Shown: positions 11,486 through 21,488, counted from the stretch's first letter. The stretch: 64,000 bases of DNA from Amycolatopsis mongoliensis (GCF_030285665.1 NZ_CP127295.1:806001-870000), one strand, 5' to 3'. Translations and numbers: made by a program. Notes: a model not told the origin generated them from the letters alone.

Positions 11486-14400
11486 GAGATGCCCAATTCC
11501 TCGTCCAGCACGGCAAAGAGCTCGTCGTCGGTGGCCTCGTCCAGGTCGGCGGTCTCGGCGACGCCGGTGTTCGCCTCGGTCCACTTGCGCATCAGGGCGT
11601 CCAGGCGGGCCGTGACCTTCGCCGTCGAGCCGTTGAGCGAGCCCGCGGCGGCCAGGGACGCCTCCAGGCGGTCGATCTCGGCCAGCAGCGAGTCCGCCGG
11701 GCCGCGACCCGGGCCCAGCAACGCGTGCAGCCGGGACGCCAGCGCCGCCGGGGTCGGGTGGTCGAACACGATCGTCGCCGTCAGCTTCAGGCCCGTCAGG
11801 GCGCCGAGCTGGTTGCGCAGCTCCACCGACGTCAGGGAGTCGAACCCCATCTCCTGGAAGGCCCGCTCCGGCTCGACGAACCCGAGCCCCAGCACGGCCT
11901 TGACCTGGTCGGAGACCACTTCCAGGAGGTACGCCTCGCGTTCGGGCTCGGGCAGCGTCGCCAGCCGGGCCGCGACGGCGCCGTCGTTCTTCGCCGCCGT
12001 CCGGCGGGGCGCCGCGGGCCGGACCATGCCGCGCAGGACCGGCGGCAGCGAGTCCGCGCGGGACCGCAGGGCCGCGACGTCCAGCTTCACCGGCGCGAGG
12101 ACGGCGTCCTCGGCGACCAGGCAGGCGTCGAGCAGGGCGAGCGCGTCGGCGGTCGCCATCGGCGGGGTGCCGAGGCGGCGCAGGCGGCGGAAGTCGGCTT
12201 CGCCGAGTTCGCCGGCCATGCCGCCGTCTTCGGCCCAGGCGCCCCAGTCCAGCGCCGTGGCCGGGAGGCCCTCGGCGTGGCGGTGGCGGGCCAGCTCGTC
12301 GAGGAAGGCGTTCGCGGCGGCGTACCCGGCCTGCCCGGCGGCCAGCACCGTGCTCGCGGCCGAGGAGAACAGGACGAACGCGTCGAGGTCCTTCGTGAGT
12401 TCGTGCAGGTGCCAGGCGCCGTCGACCTTGGGGGCGAAGACGCGGTCGAGTTCGTCGGCGGTGAGGTTCTCGACGCGGCCGGCGGACGGGACGCCCGCCG
12501 CGTGCACCACCGCGGTCAGCTCGACACCTTCGACCAGCGCCGCCACGGACGCGCGGTCGGTGACGTCGCAGCTCGCGATCGTGACTTCGGCGCCCAGACT
12601 CGTGAGTTCGTCGCGCAGCTCGGCAGCGCCGGGCGCGTCGGCCCCGCGACGGCTGCTGAGCAGCAGGTGCCGGACGCCGTGGTTCGTCACCAGGTGCTTC
12701 GCGACGACCGCGCCGAGCCCGCCCGTGCCGCCGGTGATCAGGACCGTGCCCTCGGGGTTCCAGCCCAGGTCGCCGGACGGCGTCGCCGCGACCAGGCGCG
12801 GCACCAGGACCTTGCCGTCGCGCACGGCCACTTCGGGTTCGCCGGTGGCCAGCGCGGCTTCGACGTCCTCGCCGTCGACGAGCACGAACCGGCCCGGGTT
12901 CTCGGCCTCGGCCGCCCGCACCAGGCCCCACACCGGGGCGAGGGCCGGGTCGACGTCCTCGCCGTGCACCGACACCGCGCCGCGCGTGACGACGGCCAGG
13001 CGGGCCTCGCCCGCCAGGGTTTCCCTGATCGCGGTGAGCACCTGCCGGGTGACCGCCCGGGCGGCGGCGGGGACCGCACCGTCCGGAGTGGACACTTCGA
13101 GCACCCGTGCGGTGGCCGGGGTGCCCCCGGCGGCCGGTTCCCAGGCCACCCGGAAGAGCGAGCTCGGGGCCAGCTTGTCGAGCGAGATCGCCCGCGCCGC
13201 CAGGGAGTCCACGGACAGCACGGGGTTTCCGGCGGCGTCGGCGATCTTCAGCGTGAGGGTTTCGGGGCCGGTCGGCGTCACGTGGACGCGGAGCGCGGCC
13301 GCCCCCGCGGCGTGCAACGTCGTGCCGCTGAAGGAGAACGGCAGCATCGGCTTCGCTTCGCCGTCCTCGGGCGCGGGGCCGAGCAGCTGGGCGTGCATCG
13401 CCGCGTCGAGCAGCGCCGGGTGCAGGCCGTATTCGCGGGCCTCGGCACCGTCGGGGAGGACGACCTCGGCGTACACCTCTTCGCCGCGGCGCCACATCGC
13501 GCGCAGGCCCTGGAACGCCGGGCCGTAGTCGTAACCCAGGTCCGCGAGCTGCGCATAGGGGTCGTCGAGGGGGACCTCGGTGGCGCCCGCGGGCGGCCAC
13601 TCGGTGAGGTCGAACGCAGGAGCGCCGGCCTCGGCGGTCACGAACCCTTCGGCGTGGCGGACCCAGGCGTCCTCGCCGTCCGGTCGCGAGTGGACGGTCA
13701 CTCGCCGTCGCCCGGCGTCTTCGGCTTCGAGGGAGACCTGGATCGCCGCGCCCGCGCCCTCGGCCAGGGTGAGCGGGGCGTGCAGCGTCAGCTCCTCGAT
13801 GCCGGTGCAGCCGGCCTCGTCGGCGGCGGCGCGCGCCAGCTCGACGAACGCCGTGCCGGGCAGGAGGACCGTGCCGAGCACGACGTGGTCGGCGATCCAC
13901 GGCACCGTGTCCGCCGACAGCCGGCCAGTCAGCACGACGGTGTCCGACTCGGGGACGCGGACGACGGCGCTGAGCATCGGGTGCGCGGCGGGCTGCTGGC
14001 CGTGGTCCGCGGCGTCGCCGGTCGCGGTGGTGGCCGGCAGCCAGTAGCGGGTGCGGCGGAAGGCGTAGGTCGGCACCTCGACACGGCGGGCTCCGGCGTA
14101 GAACGCCGGCCAGTCCACCGGAATCCCGCGGGCGTGCAGAGCGGCGACCGCGGTGACGACGGCGTGGGCTTCGTCGCGGTCCTTGCGCAGGGCCGGGACG
14201 AAGGCGAGCGTCTCGTCGTCGAGGGCGGTGCTCGCGGCGGCGGTCAGGACCGGTGCCGGGCCGATCTCGACGAACGTCCCGACGCCTTCGGCGGCGAGCG
14301 CCCGCACGCCGTCGTCGAACCGGACGGTCGCGCGGACCTGCTCCACCCAGTACTCCGGCGAAGCCAGGTCGGCCCCGGCGGAAACCGTGGAAACGATCGG

Positions 14401-16644
14401 GATTCCGGGCTTCGCGTAGGTGAGCTTCTCCGCCACCACCGCGAACTCGTCCAGCATCGGTTCCATCAGCGGTGAGTGGAACGCGTGCGAGACGCGCAGC
14501 TCCTTGGGTCGCTCGAAGTGCGCGACGACGGCGGCGACCTCGTCCGCGGCGCCCGAGACCACCAGCGAGCCGGGGCCGTTGATCGCGGCGATGCTCACCC
14601 CGGCCGTCAGCAGCGGGGTCACCTCGGCCTCGGTGGCCGGGATCGCGACCATCGCGCCGCCCGCGGGCAGGGCCTGCATGAGCCGGGCCCGGGCCGCGAC
14701 GAGCGTGCAGGCGTCGTCGAGCGAGAGGATCCCCGCGACGTGGGCCGCGGCCAGCTCGCCGATCGAGTGCCCCAGCAGGTGGTCGGGGCGCACGCCCCAG
14801 GACTCGACCAGCCGGTACAGCGCGACCTCGAACGCGAACAGCGCGGGCTGGGTGCACCCGGTCCGCGCCAGCGCTTCGGCGTCGTCGAAGACCGCGCGGT
14901 CGAGGTCCAGCCGGGTGCAGGCGGCGTCGAGGGCTTCGGCGAACACCGGGTACTTCGCGGCGAGGACCCGGCCCATGCCGGCGCGCTGGGCGCCCTGGCC
15001 GGTGAAGAGGAAGGCCGTCCGGCCGGTGCCCCGGCGGTCGCGCACGACGTTCGGCGCGTCCTCGCCCGCGGCCAGTGCGACCAGCCCGGCGCGCAGCTCG
15101 GCGGCGTCGGAGCCGACGACGACGGCCCGGTGGTCCAGCGCCGAACGCGTCGTGGCCAGCGAGAACCCGACGTCCGCCAAGTCGCCGGCGTGGTCCACGA
15201 GCTGCCGAGCCTGCGCGGCGACGGCGTCCGCGGAGTCCGCCGAAACCGGCCAGGCGACGACCGGGACCTCGGCTCCCGAGCGCTCCTCGGCGACGGGCTC
15301 GGCCTGCTCGATGATCACGTGCGCGTTGGTGCCGCTGATGCCGAACGAGGACACCGCGCCCCGGCGGGGCCGGCCGGCCTCGGGCCACGCGCGGGACTCG
15401 GTGAGTAGTTCCACCGCCCCGGCCGACCAGTCGACGTGCGGCGACGGGGTGTCCACGTGCAGGGTCTTCGGGAGCACCCCGTGCCGGATGGCCTGCACGA
15501 CCTTGATCACGCCGCCCACCCCGGCGGCCGCCTGGGTGTGCCCGATGTTGGACTTGAGCGAGCCGAGCCACAGCGGCTGGTCCGCGGCGCGGTCCTGGCC
15601 GTAGGTGGCCAGCAGGGCCTGCGCCTCGATCGGGTCGCCGAGCTTGGTGCCGGTGCCGTGGCCTTCGACGAGGTCGACGTCCGTTGTGGACAGTCCGGCG
15701 GTGGCGAGGGCCTGGCGGATCACGCGCTGCTGGGCCGGTCCGTTGGGGACGGTCAGGCCGCTGGAGGCGCCGTCGGAGTTGACCGCGCTGCCGCGCACGA
15801 CCGCGAGGACGTCGTGGCCCAGGCGCTCGGCGTCGGAGAGGCGCTCGACGACGAGCACGCCGGCGCCTTCGCCCCAGCCCGTGCCGTCGGCCCCGGCGGC
15901 GAAGGCCTTGCAGCGGCCGTCGCCGGACAGGCCGCGCTGCTCGGTGAAGTAGACGAACGTCTCGGGGGTGGCCATCACCGTCACGCCGCCGACGAGGGCC
16001 AGCGAGCAGTCGCCGCGGCGCAGCGCCTGCGTGGCCCAGTGCAAGGCGACCAGGGACGACGAGCAGGCCGTGTCCACCGAGACCGCGGGGCCTTCCAGCC
16101 CGAGAGCGTAGGCGACCCGCCCGGAGACGACGCTGCCGGCGGCCGCGTGGCCGAGGTAGTCGTGGTACATCACGCCGGCGAACACGCCGGTGCTGCTGCC
16201 GCGCAGGGTTTCCGGCACGATGCCCGCACGCTCCAGCGCGGTCCACGACGTCTCCAGCAGCAGCCGCTGCTGCGCGTCCATGGTGAGCGCCTCGCGCGGC
16301 GAGATCCCGAAGAACTCCGGGTCGAATTCGGCGGCGTCGCGGAGGAACCCGCCTTCGCGCGTGTTCGTGGTGCCGGGCCGCTCCCCCGCCGGGTCGTACA
16401 GCCGGTCGAGCGGCCAGCCGCGGTCGGCCGGGAAGGCACCGATCGCGTCGGTACCGGTGGCGACCAGCTCCCACAGGTCGTCGGGGCTCGCGACGCCGCC
16501 GGGATAGCGGCAGTCCATGCCGACGATCGCGATCGGCTCGGTGTCGCGCCGCCGGACCTCCTGCAGGGCGCCCTTGGCCTCGCGCAGGTCGGCGGTCGCG
16601 CGCTTCAGGTAGTCGAGCAGCTTCCGCTCGTTCTCGGCGCTCAC
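11482..16644 (-). CDS. Modular type I PKS (PKS III), one malonyl module KS-AT-DH-KR-ACP
   Basis: A 1,720-residue single-module PKS. Docking peptide [22 protein letters not shown] (Cys194 in DTACSSSL), AT with GHSIGE (Ser627) and HAFH (malonyl-type), DH with an intact [10 protein letters not shown] (His920) and YGPAF, KR, ACP (Ser1603), C-terminal tail [15 protein letters not shown]. The KR has neither the LDD of B-type KRs (it reads GVPSAGR there) nor the A-type tryptophan ([11 protein letters not shown]), so its stereochemistry cannot be called, although Tyr and Asn of the active site are present. The start is GTG at 16644 after a G-rich stretch. It is the first gene of the III-IV-V unit; a shared TAGGGG box lies 130 bp upstream. 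Confidence 0.95.
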   Translation of the reverse strand: MSAENERKLLDYLKRATADLREAKGALQEVRRRDTEPIAIVGMDCRYPGGVASPDDLWELVATGTDAIGAFPADRGWPLDRLYDPAGERPGTTNTREGGFLRDAAEFDPEFFGISPREALTMDAQQRLLLETSWTALERAGIVPETLRGSSTGVFAGVMYHDYLGHAAAGSVVSGRVAYALGLEGPAVSVDTACSSSLVALHWATQALRRGDCSLALVGGVTVMATPETFVYFTEQRGLSGDGRCKAFAAGADGTGWGEGAGVLVVERLSDAERLGHDVLAVVRGSAVNSDGASSGLTVPNGPAQQRVIRQALATAGLSTTDVDLVEGHGTGTKLGDPIEAQALLATYGQDRAADQPLWLGSLKSNIGHTQAAAGVGGVIKVVQAIRHGVLPKTLHVDTPSPHVDWSAGAVELLTESRAWPEAGRPRRGAVSSFGISGTNAHVIIEQAEPVAEERSGAEVPVVAWPVSADSADAVAAQARQLVDHAGDLADVGFSLATTRSALDHRAVVVGSDAAELRAGLVALAAGEDAPNVVRDRRGTGRTAFLFTGQGAQRAGMGRVLAAKYPVFAEALDAACTRLDLDRAVFDDAEALARTGCTQPALFAFEVALYRLVESWGVRPDHLLGHSIGELAAAHVAGILSLDDACTLVAARARLMQALPAGGAMVAIPATEAEVTPLLTAGVSIAAINGPGSLVVSGAADEVAAVVAHFERPKELRVSHAFHSPLMEPMLDEFAVVAEKLTYAKPGIPIVSTVSAGADLASPEYWVEQVRATVRFDDGVRALAAEGVGTFVEIGPAPVLTAAASTALDDETLAFVPALRKDRDEAHAVVTAVAALHARGIPVDWPAFYAGARRVEVPTYAFRRTRYWLPATTATGDAADHGQQPAAHPMLSAVVRVPESDTVVLTGRLSADTVPWIADHVVLGTVLLPGTAFVELARAAADEAGCTGIEELTLHAPLTLAEGAGAAIQVSLEAEDAGRRRVTVHSRPDGEDAWVRHAEGFVTAEAGAPAFDLTEWPPAGATEVPLDDPYAQLADLGYDYGPAFQGLRAMWRRGEEVYAEVVLPDGAEAREYGLHPALLDAAMHAQLLGPAPEDGEAKPMLPFSFSGTTLHAAGAAALRVHVTPTGPETLTLKIADAAGNPVLSVDSLAARAISLDKLAPSSLFRVAWEPAAGGTPATARVLEVSTPDGAVPAAARAVTRQVLTAIRETLAGEARLAVVTRGAVSVHGEDVDPALAPVWGLVRAAEAENPGRFVLVDGEDVEAALATGEPEVAVRDGKVLVPRLVAATPSGDLGWNPEGTVLITGGTGGLGAVVAKHLVTNHGVRHLLLSSRRGADAPGAAELRDELTSLGAEVTIASCDVTDRASVAALVEGVELTAVVHAAGVPSAGRVENLTADELDRVFAPKVDGAWHLHELTKDLDAFVLFSSAASTVLAAGQAGYAAANAFLDELARHRHAEGLPATALDWGAWAEDGGMAGELGEADFRRLRRLGTPPMATADALALLDACLVAEDAVLAPVKLDVAALRSRADSLPPVLRGMVRPAAPRRTAAKNDGAVAARLATLPEPEREAYLLEVVSDQVKAVLGLGFVEPERAFQEMGFDSLTSVELRNQLGALTGLKLTATIVFDHPTPAALASRLHALLGPGRGPADSLLAEIDRLEASLAAAGSLNGSTAKVTARLDALMRKWTEANTGVAETADLDEATDDELFAVLDEELGIS

Positions 16645-16792
16645 GCCATTACCCCCGTTCCGGCGCGCGGCCGGGAAATGGCAGGAAAAACGGTACTCAC
16701 GTAATCGACCACCTAACCGCGAAAGGGGTGGAAGGTGCCACGCCGAAAACGCTACCGAGGTCCTTTGTGCCGTCCCACCCCTAACGGCCCCA
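16645..16792 (-). promoter_or_regulatory. Upstream region of PKS III-IV-V with TAGGGG box
   Basis: This leader precedes the GTG of PKS III. Its far end (16774-16792) carries a 19-bp sequence, on the minus strand TGGGGCCGTTAGGGGTGGG, identical to one at 33865-33883 upstream of PKS VI. On the plus strand, near 16717, a related half (GCGAAAGGGGTGG) points the opposite way. The repetition upstream of two PKS units is seen; a role as activator site is inferred. No -10/-35 pair was assigned. Confidence 0.55.
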
Positions 16793-16990
16793 CAATCAGC
16801 GGGTCAGGGCGGCGGCCAGCTCGCGCGGCGCAACACGACCGGGCGGAGCAGGGCGGGACAACGGCTGGGGCGGGGTCGTGAGTGAGAAACAGTGTTCTAC
16901 CCCTGTTTCCCACTCACGACCAGCCGCGGCAGACCGGCTACCCGAGCCCCACGATCAGCGGGTCAGGGCGGCGGCCAGCTCGCGCGGCGC
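16788..16990. repeat. 44-bp direct repeat duplicating the 3' end of the glycosyltransferase gene
   Basis: 16788-16831 and 16947-16990 match over 44 bases with one difference. The right copy is the true end of the glycosyltransferase gene (RELAAALTR plus stop); the left copy repeats that end outside the gene, next to the TAGGGG box of PKS III. The 115 bp between the copies contains the palindrome at 16875-16920. This looks like a local duplication that accompanied arrival of the intervening DNA. Confidence 0.85.
16875..16920. repeat. 46-bp palindromic element, copy 1
   Basis: Twenty-two-base arms around a two-base centre, beginning GTCGTGAGTG and ending CACTCACGAC, with three arm mismatches. 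It belongs to the GAAACAG subtype also found at 22765 and 53281. It lies downstream of the glycosyltransferase gene, between the two 44-bp direct repeats, and could also act as a transcription terminator. Confidence 0.85.
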
Positions 16991-17800
16991 GGGCAGCGCG
17001 GCGATTTCGTCCCGCAGCGCGGTCGCCGCGCCACTCAGCGAAGCCAGTTCCCCGATCCGGTCGGCGGAGCCGACGAACCCCGCCCCGGCCGCCGCGATGC
17101 GCGCACCGATCGCCGTCTCCGTCAGGGAAAGCTGGGGCACGCCGTGGGCCGCCGCCGCGAGGGCGAGGGACGCGTCACCGTCGTGGACGACCGCGCCGCA
17201 CGTCGGCAGGAGCGCCGCCGGGGGTGCCGTGTCCACCAGCCGGACGTTGGGCGGCATCGTGACGCCGGCCGGGATCTCCGCCGCATCGGTCGCCCAGACC
17301 ACCTCGGCCTCGAGGCCGGTGACGGCGTCGAACACCGGTCCGGCCAGTGTCGCGTCCGTGAGCGACAGCAGCACCCGGCTGCGCCTTGCCTTGCGGCGCA
17401 ACCATTCCGGCACCACGACCGGACCGAAGTACGGCACGTGCCGGACCGGACGGGCGTCCGGGGAGTCCCGCAGAGACGGCGGAACGGTGTCGAAGTCGGC
17501 CGGGCCGGACTCGTCGTGCGGGCCCAGCAGCCGGATAGTGGCGACGCCGGCAGCCGGTGCTTGCGCGTCGGCGACCACGACGTCGGGCCGCCACAGCTCG
17601 GCGAACTCGGCCAGCGCCGCGGACTCCGTGTCCTCGGTACCGAGGTCGACGGCGACGCAGCCGGTACTGAGGATCTCGTCGACGAACGACGCCTGCCCGG
17701 CGATCTTCACGTCGTGGCCGGCGGTCCGCAGTGCCCACGCGAGAGGCACCAGGTTGTGCAGCCGCGCGGGCGACGGCGGAGCGGCCAGGAGTACGCGCAT
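16955..17800 (-). CDS. Short, degenerate GT-B (family 1) glycosyltransferase-like protein
   Basis: A 281-residue protein that begins like macrolide and aglycone glycosyltransferases (MRVLLAAPPSPARLHNLVPLAWALRTAG) and contains their central stretch VRHVPYFGPVVVPEWL. Family members are usually about 380-420 residues; roughly 110 are missing from the acceptor domain. The nucleotide-sugar motif, normally HHGGAGT followed by a conserved D/Q pair, here reads HDGDASL with no such pair after VPQL. I infer a non-catalytic or decaying protein, possibly an auxiliary partner, rather than a normal transferase. ATG at 17800 is preferred over the in-frame GTG at 17809 because GGAG lies eight bases upstream. 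It is a single-gene unit flanked by hairpins on both sides. Confidence 0.7.
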   Translation of the reverse strand: MRVLLAAPPSPARLHNLVPLAWALRTAGHDVKIAGQASFVDEILSTGCVAVDLGTEDTESAALAEFAELWRPDVVVADAQAPAAGVATIRLLGPHDESGPADFDTVPPSLRDSPDARPVRHVPYFGPVVVPEWLRRKARRSRVLLSLTDATLAGPVFDAVTGLEAEVVWATDAAEIPAGVTMPPNVRLVDTAPPAALLPTCGAVVHDGDASLALAAAAHGVPQLSLTETAIGARIAAAGAGFVGSADRIGELASLSGAATALRDEIAALPAPRELAAALTR

Positions 17801-17824
17801 GGGATCCACTCCAGAAAAGGAAAC

Positions 17825-17880
17825 CGGGCCGGCCCGGTGCGGATAGTCGTTTTCGACACTATCCGCACCGGGCCGGCCCG
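17825..17880. terminator. Perfect 23-bp stem-loop between permease and glycosyltransferase genes
   Basis: Arms 17825-17847 and 17858-17880 are exact reverse complements, separated by a ten-base loop (CGTTTTCGAC). It starts 17 bp beyond the permease stop, so it probably terminates the minus-strand ABC operon. No T-tract follows, which is normal for actinomycete terminators. Confidence 0.8.
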
Positions 17881-17900
17881 CTAACCCCTACAAATCCCTA
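17881..17900 (-). promoter_or_regulatory. TAGGGG box upstream of the glycosyltransferase gene
   Basis: On the minus strand this reads TAGGGATTTGTAGGGGTTAG, a TAGGGG core preceded by a near-copy TAGGGA. The first TAG is the permease stop codon. It lies about 80 bp upstream of the glycosyltransferase start, similar to other TAGGGG boxes in the locus. Function is inferred from that pattern. Confidence 0.4.
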
Positions 17901-20453
17901 TTGCCCCGGCAACGTCACCGCTTCGATCGGACTGCGCCGCATCGCGAGCCGCGCGGAAAGCGCGGTGACCGGCCAGACGATCAGGAACACGGCGGCGATG
18001 ACCGCGAGGAACACCCACAGCGGGCCGACCGGCACGATGGTGCCGGACGAGATCGCCATCGGGATGATGGTGAACAGCGAGATCGCCGTCCCGAGCACCA
18101 GGCCGAGCACGGCCAGGATGCCGCCCTCGATCATCAGCATCGAGCGGACCTGCCCCCGCCGCGCCCCGGCGAGCCGCTGCACGCCGAACTCGCGACGCCG
18201 CGACAGCACCGCCACGGCGAGCGTGTTCACCGCCGCGATCGCCGCGTAGGCGATGGCGAGCACGGCCAGCAGGTAGTGGATCATCGCTTCGATGTCGGCG
18301 ATGGCCGCGAAGCTCTCCTTCACCGCGTCGGAGTCACCCACGACGGCCCCGGGCCAGTTCGCCGTCGCCGCGGTGACCGCCGAGACGGTCGCCGCCGAAT
18401 CATGTCCGTCCGCCGCGCGGACCAGCAGCCGGTTCGCCATGCCCGGTGTCGTGTGCGGGGCGAGCAGCGCGGCCGGCAGCACGATGCTGGGGTAGCCCGA
18501 CGGGCTGTCCAGCAGCGCGACGATCTTCACCTTCGCCTGCGCCCCGTCGCCGAGGCGCAGGGTGATCCGGTCACCGAGCTTCAGGTCCAGGTCGTCCGCG
18601 ATGCCTTCGGGCAGCGCCACCGTTTCGCCGGTGAGGTCGCCCAGCGAACCGGACGTCACCGGCGTCGCCAGCACCCCGTTCGCGTCCCGGACGTCGAGGC
18701 CGAGCAGCCGGCCCGGGTCGCTGCCGTTGCCGTCGTAGGGCTCTTCGATCCAGCCCTGGCTGGTCACCAGCGGCGACACCGACCCGACGCCCGGCGCCCG
18801 CCGGACGGCGTCGGCCAGCGCGGGCGAGACCGCGCCGGTGCCGCTGGTCACCACGGCGTCCGCCTGCAGCTGGCCGGCGTAGGCGCTGATGATGGCGTCT
18901 TGCTGCGTGGTTTCGGCGTACACGTTCCCGAGCGCGACCGCGGTGGCGAGCGTGATCGGCGTCAGCACCGCGGCGAACGCCACCGCGCGGGTCCGCGAGT
19001 TGATCACCGCGAGCACCGCGTCGCGGCCGCCGACCCGCCGGATCAGCGGCCCGAACCGCGTGGCGACGAACGCCAGCAGCTCCGGGCCGATCAGCGCGAC
19101 GGCGATCGAGCCGGTCAGCACGGCGGCACCGCACACGGCCGACGTGATGTCCACCGGCGTGAACAGGCTCGCGATCGCGAGCACCACGGTCGCCGCGGCG
19201 AGCACCTTGGCGCCGAAGCGGCGGACGTCGTTGACCTTCGCGGGCGGGATGGCCGCCTCGGCGAGCGCCTGCAGCGGCCGGGCCCGCGCCGCCGGCAGCG
19301 CGGCGAACCACGCGGCGGCGAACGAGATGCCGAGCGAGACCACCACGCCGCCTCCGAAGGCGATGATCCCCTGCTGGAACTCGAGCTGGGGCGGGAGCAT
19401 GCCGTGGCCCGTGGTGAAGCTGAAGATCTCCGTGCCGACCAGGCGGCCGAGGACCAGCCCGGCCAGGGCGCCCAGCACGGCGACCACCATGGTCTCGGCG
19501 AGCACCATGCGGTGCACCTGCCGCGGCGTCGCGCCGGTGGCCCGCAGGAGCGCGAGCTCCTGCTGCCGCTGCCGGACGGTGAGGCTGATCGTCGCCGACA
19601 CCACCAGCGCCATGACCACCAGGACCATGCCGCCGAACACGCCGGCGAGCAGGATCAGCGGCAACTGGGCGCCGTCGATGCCGGGGAACTCGGCGGAGCC
19701 GCGGTCGGCACCGGTCAGCACGGTGAGCGCCGGCAGCTGTTCGGCGATCCGGGCGGCGACCTCACCGGCGTCGACGCCGTCGGCCGGGAAGACGCCGACC
19801 AGGTCGACCGTGCCGGGGTGCACCGAGAACTGCTGGGCGTCGGCGGGCGAGAAGAACAGTGCGGGCCCGGTCCGGTCGCCGTGCACGATCCCGGTGACCA
19901 CGAAGTCCCGCGGCGGCGCACCGTCGACGGCGATGGGCACCTGGCCCCCGGCACGCACTCCGGCGGCCGCGGCCGAAGCCTCGTCGAGGACGACCTGGCC
20001 GGTCGAGCGCGGCTGCGAACCGTCCACAAGGGAGTAAGGCGCGAGCACGGCGGAGTCCCACCCGTGTCCGGCCAGCGGCGCTTCGGCGCCCAGCGGCCCG
20101 GCCGCGGTGGCCACCACGGCGGCGAACGTCGTGTCCGGCACGACCTGCCGCACGCCCGGCACGGCCGCGATCTTGGCGACCTGGTCGGCCGGGACGCCCG
20201 CGCGCTCGCTGTAGGGGACGACCTGCGACTCCTCGTCGGGCAGCTTGAACCCGCCCGAGCCGCCGACGACGACCGGCGCGGCCGCGAGCCGCTGCGGCTG
20301 GGCGTCGATGGCCAGCGCGGTCTCGAAGAGGCCGCCGCACGCGATCAGCAGCGAGCAGCCGACGAGGACCGCGACGAACGTCGCCAGCGAGGCGGCCGCG
20401 CGGTAGCGCAGGCTGGCCAGCGCCATCCGCAGGACCACCCGCCGCGGGTTCAC
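17898..20453 (-). CDS. ABC transporter permease, FtsX/MacB type
   Basis: An 851-residue membrane protein with duplicated FtsX-like architecture. It has an N-terminal helix (about 15-40), a large extracytoplasmic domain, a first permease block (about 250-400) containing the typical RQRQQELALLRATGATPRQV, a second extracytoplasmic domain, and a final block (about 715-840) with SRRREFGVQRLAGARRGQV. Such permeases pair with LolD/MacB-type ATPases to export or extract hydrophobic molecules. The GTG start overlaps the ATPase stop by four bases, so the two are translationally coupled. Likely role: efflux of the polyketide or self-protection; the substrate is not shown by sequence. Confidence 0.93.
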   Translation of the reverse strand: MNPRRVVLRMALASLRYRAAASLATFVAVLVGCSLLIACGGLFETALAIDAQPQRLAAAPVVVGGSGGFKLPDEESQVVPYSERAGVPADQVAKIAAVPGVRQVVPDTTFAAVVATAAGPLGAEAPLAGHGWDSAVLAPYSLVDGSQPRSTGQVVLDEASAAAAGVRAGGQVPIAVDGAPPRDFVVTGIVHGDRTGPALFFSPADAQQFSVHPGTVDLVGVFPADGVDAGEVAARIAEQLPALTVLTGADRGSAEFPGIDGAQLPLILLAGVFGGMVLVVMALVVSATISLTVRQRQQELALLRATGATPRQVHRMVLAETMVVAVLGALAGLVLGRLVGTEIFSFTTGHGMLPPQLEFQQGIIAFGGGVVVSLGISFAAAWFAALPAARARPLQALAEAAIPPAKVNDVRRFGAKVLAAATVVLAIASLFTPVDITSAVCGAAVLTGSIAVALIGPELLAFVATRFGPLIRRVGGRDAVLAVINSRTRAVAFAAVLTPITLATAVALGNVYAETTQQDAIISAYAGQLQADAVVTSGTGAVSPALADAVRRAPGVGSVSPLVTSQGWIEEPYDGNGSDPGRLLGLDVRDANGVLATPVTSGSLGDLTGETVALPEGIADDLDLKLGDRITLRLGDGAQAKVKIVALLDSPSGYPSIVLPAALLAPHTTPGMANRLLVRAADGHDSAATVSAVTAATANWPGAVVGDSDAVKESFAAIADIEAMIHYLLAVLAIAYAAIAAVNTLAVAVLSRRREFGVQRLAGARRGQVRSMLMIEGGILAVLGLVLGTAISLFTIIPMAISSGTIVPVGPLWVFLAVIAAVFLIVWPVTALSARLAMRRSPIEAVTLPGQ

Positions 20454-21217
20454 TGCCGCCCCCTCGCCTGCTTGGCCCGGGCACCGAGGCGCGCCAGCTC
20501 CGCGGCGACCATCTCGACGGCCGGACTGGCCATCTTCGTCACGATCTGCCCGTCCACCAGGAAGAGCACCTCGTCGGCGAACGACGCGGCGACCGGGTCG
20601 TGGGTGACCATCACGATCGTCTGGCCGGCGTCGGCGAGCTCGCGCAGCAGCCCGAGCACCTCGAGCGCGGTGGACGTGTCCAGCGCGCCGGTCGGCTCGT
20701 CGGCGAAGGTCACCGCCGAGCGGCCGGCGAGCGCGCGGGCGATCGCGACGCGCTGCTGCTGGCCGCCGGACAGCTCGCCGGGACGGTGCCGGACCCGCTG
20801 CGACAGGCCGACCCGCTCGACGACCTGGGCGATCCACGCCCGGTCCGGTTCCTTGCCCGCCAGCAGCATCGGGAGCGTGATGTTCTCCTCGACGTTGAGG
20901 GCAGGCATCAGGTTGAACGACTGGAACACGAACGCCACGTGCTCGCGGCGCAGCTCGGTCAGCTGGGTCTCGGTGCGGCCCTTGAGGTCGGTGCCGACGA
21001 GCGTGACGCTGCCCGTGTCGGGCCGGTCGAGCCCGGCGGCGCAGTGCAGCAGGGTGCTCTTGCCGGACCCCGACGGGCCCATCACCGCGGTGAAGCTGCC
21101 GGCGGGGAACTCCACGCTGACCCCGGCGAGCGCGACCACACCGCTCTCGCCGCGCCCGTACGTCTTCTTCACCGAGTCCAGCCGGACGGGCGACCCGGTG
21201 GTCGTCATGGTCGTCAT
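20450..21217 (-). CDS. ABC transporter ATP-binding protein (LolD/MacB-like)
   Basis: A 255-residue ATPase with Walker A GPSGSGKST, Q-loop (FVFQSFNLMPALNVEEN), signature LSGGQQQRVAIARAL, Walker B VTFADEPTGALD and a switch histidine in VMVTHDPV. The insertion pattern matches ATPases that serve FtsX/MacB permeases. ATG at 21217 is chosen because it overlaps the stop of the preceding small gene (ATGA); a second ATG in frame at 21208 is possible. It is the middle gene of the three-gene ABC operon that is probably under the TetR operator at 21464-21488. Confidence 0.95.
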   Translation of the reverse strand: MTTMTTTGSPVRLDSVKKTYGRGESGVVALAGVSVEFPAGSFTAVMGPSGSGKSTLLHCAAGLDRPDTGSVTLVGTDLKGRTETQLTELRREHVAFVFQSFNLMPALNVEENITLPMLLAGKEPDRAWIAQVVERVGLSQRVRHRPGELSGGQQQRVAIARALAGRSAVTFADEPTGALDTSTALEVLGLLRELADAGQTIVMVTHDPVAASFADEVLFLVDGQIVTKMASPAVEMVAAELARLGARAKQARGRQ

Positions 21218-21444
21218 CCCCGCGCGATCCGTTCGTTCGAGCGGTTGCGGACCGCGTAGTACCAGGGCACCACGATGAGCGCACCGCCGAGCAGCGGCCA
21301 GATCCAGAACGGCGAATGCAGGCTGAGCGTCGCGAAGCACATGATCAGCCAGACCAGCAGGTTGATGCCGGTCGCGGCGAGCCACACGATCGCGATCACT
21401 TTGAGGGCGGTCGTGCGCCCCGCGGTTTCTGTCGTCCCGGCCAT
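21214..21444 (-). CDS. Small two-helix membrane protein, first gene of ABC operon
   Basis: Seventy-six residues with two hydrophobic segments (about 14-40 and 46-63) separated by a short LHSPFWIW turn, and a basic C-terminus. It resembles proteins with a generic two-transmembrane domain; no catalytic residues are seen. The tail HSPFWIWPLLGGALIVV is echoed in the neighbouring protein at 21541-21972. Its stop overlaps the ATPase start, and its ATG lies just inside the TetR operator, making it the leader gene of the export operon. Possible roles are an accessory subunit of the exporter or a membrane sensor; neither is proven. Confidence 0.85.
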   Translation of the reverse strand: MAGTTETAGRTTALKVIAIVWLAATGINLLVWLIMCFATLSLHSPFWIWPLLGGALIVVPWYYAVRNRSNERIARG

Positions 21445-21463
21445 GTCGGCCCCCGATCTCAGA

Positions 21464-21488
21464 AATCTGTGTATGGATTACACAGATT
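21464..21488. promoter_or_regulatory. TetR operator O1 (ABC operon)
   Basis: A perfect inverted repeat, AATCTGTGTA, five bases, TACACAGATT, lies 20 bp upstream of the ATG of the leader gene of the export operon. A diverged copy sits in front of the TetR gene itself. Placement and symmetry fit a TetR dimer site overlapping the promoter. Confidence 0.8.

Noticed and set aside
12..13528. Very long plus-strand open frames (for example 12-6605 and 6602-13528) opposite the PKS genes
   Set aside because: They are antisense shadows caused by high GC in third positions. They encode Arg/Gly/Asp-rich low-complexity sequence with no recognisable domains, while the minus strand gives textbook PKS domains.
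16955..17800. Calling the glycosyltransferase a frameshifted pseudogene
   Set aside because: The frame is uninterrupted with a good RBS, and I found no continuation of the missing segment in another frame. Degenerate or reduced is better supported than frameshifted.
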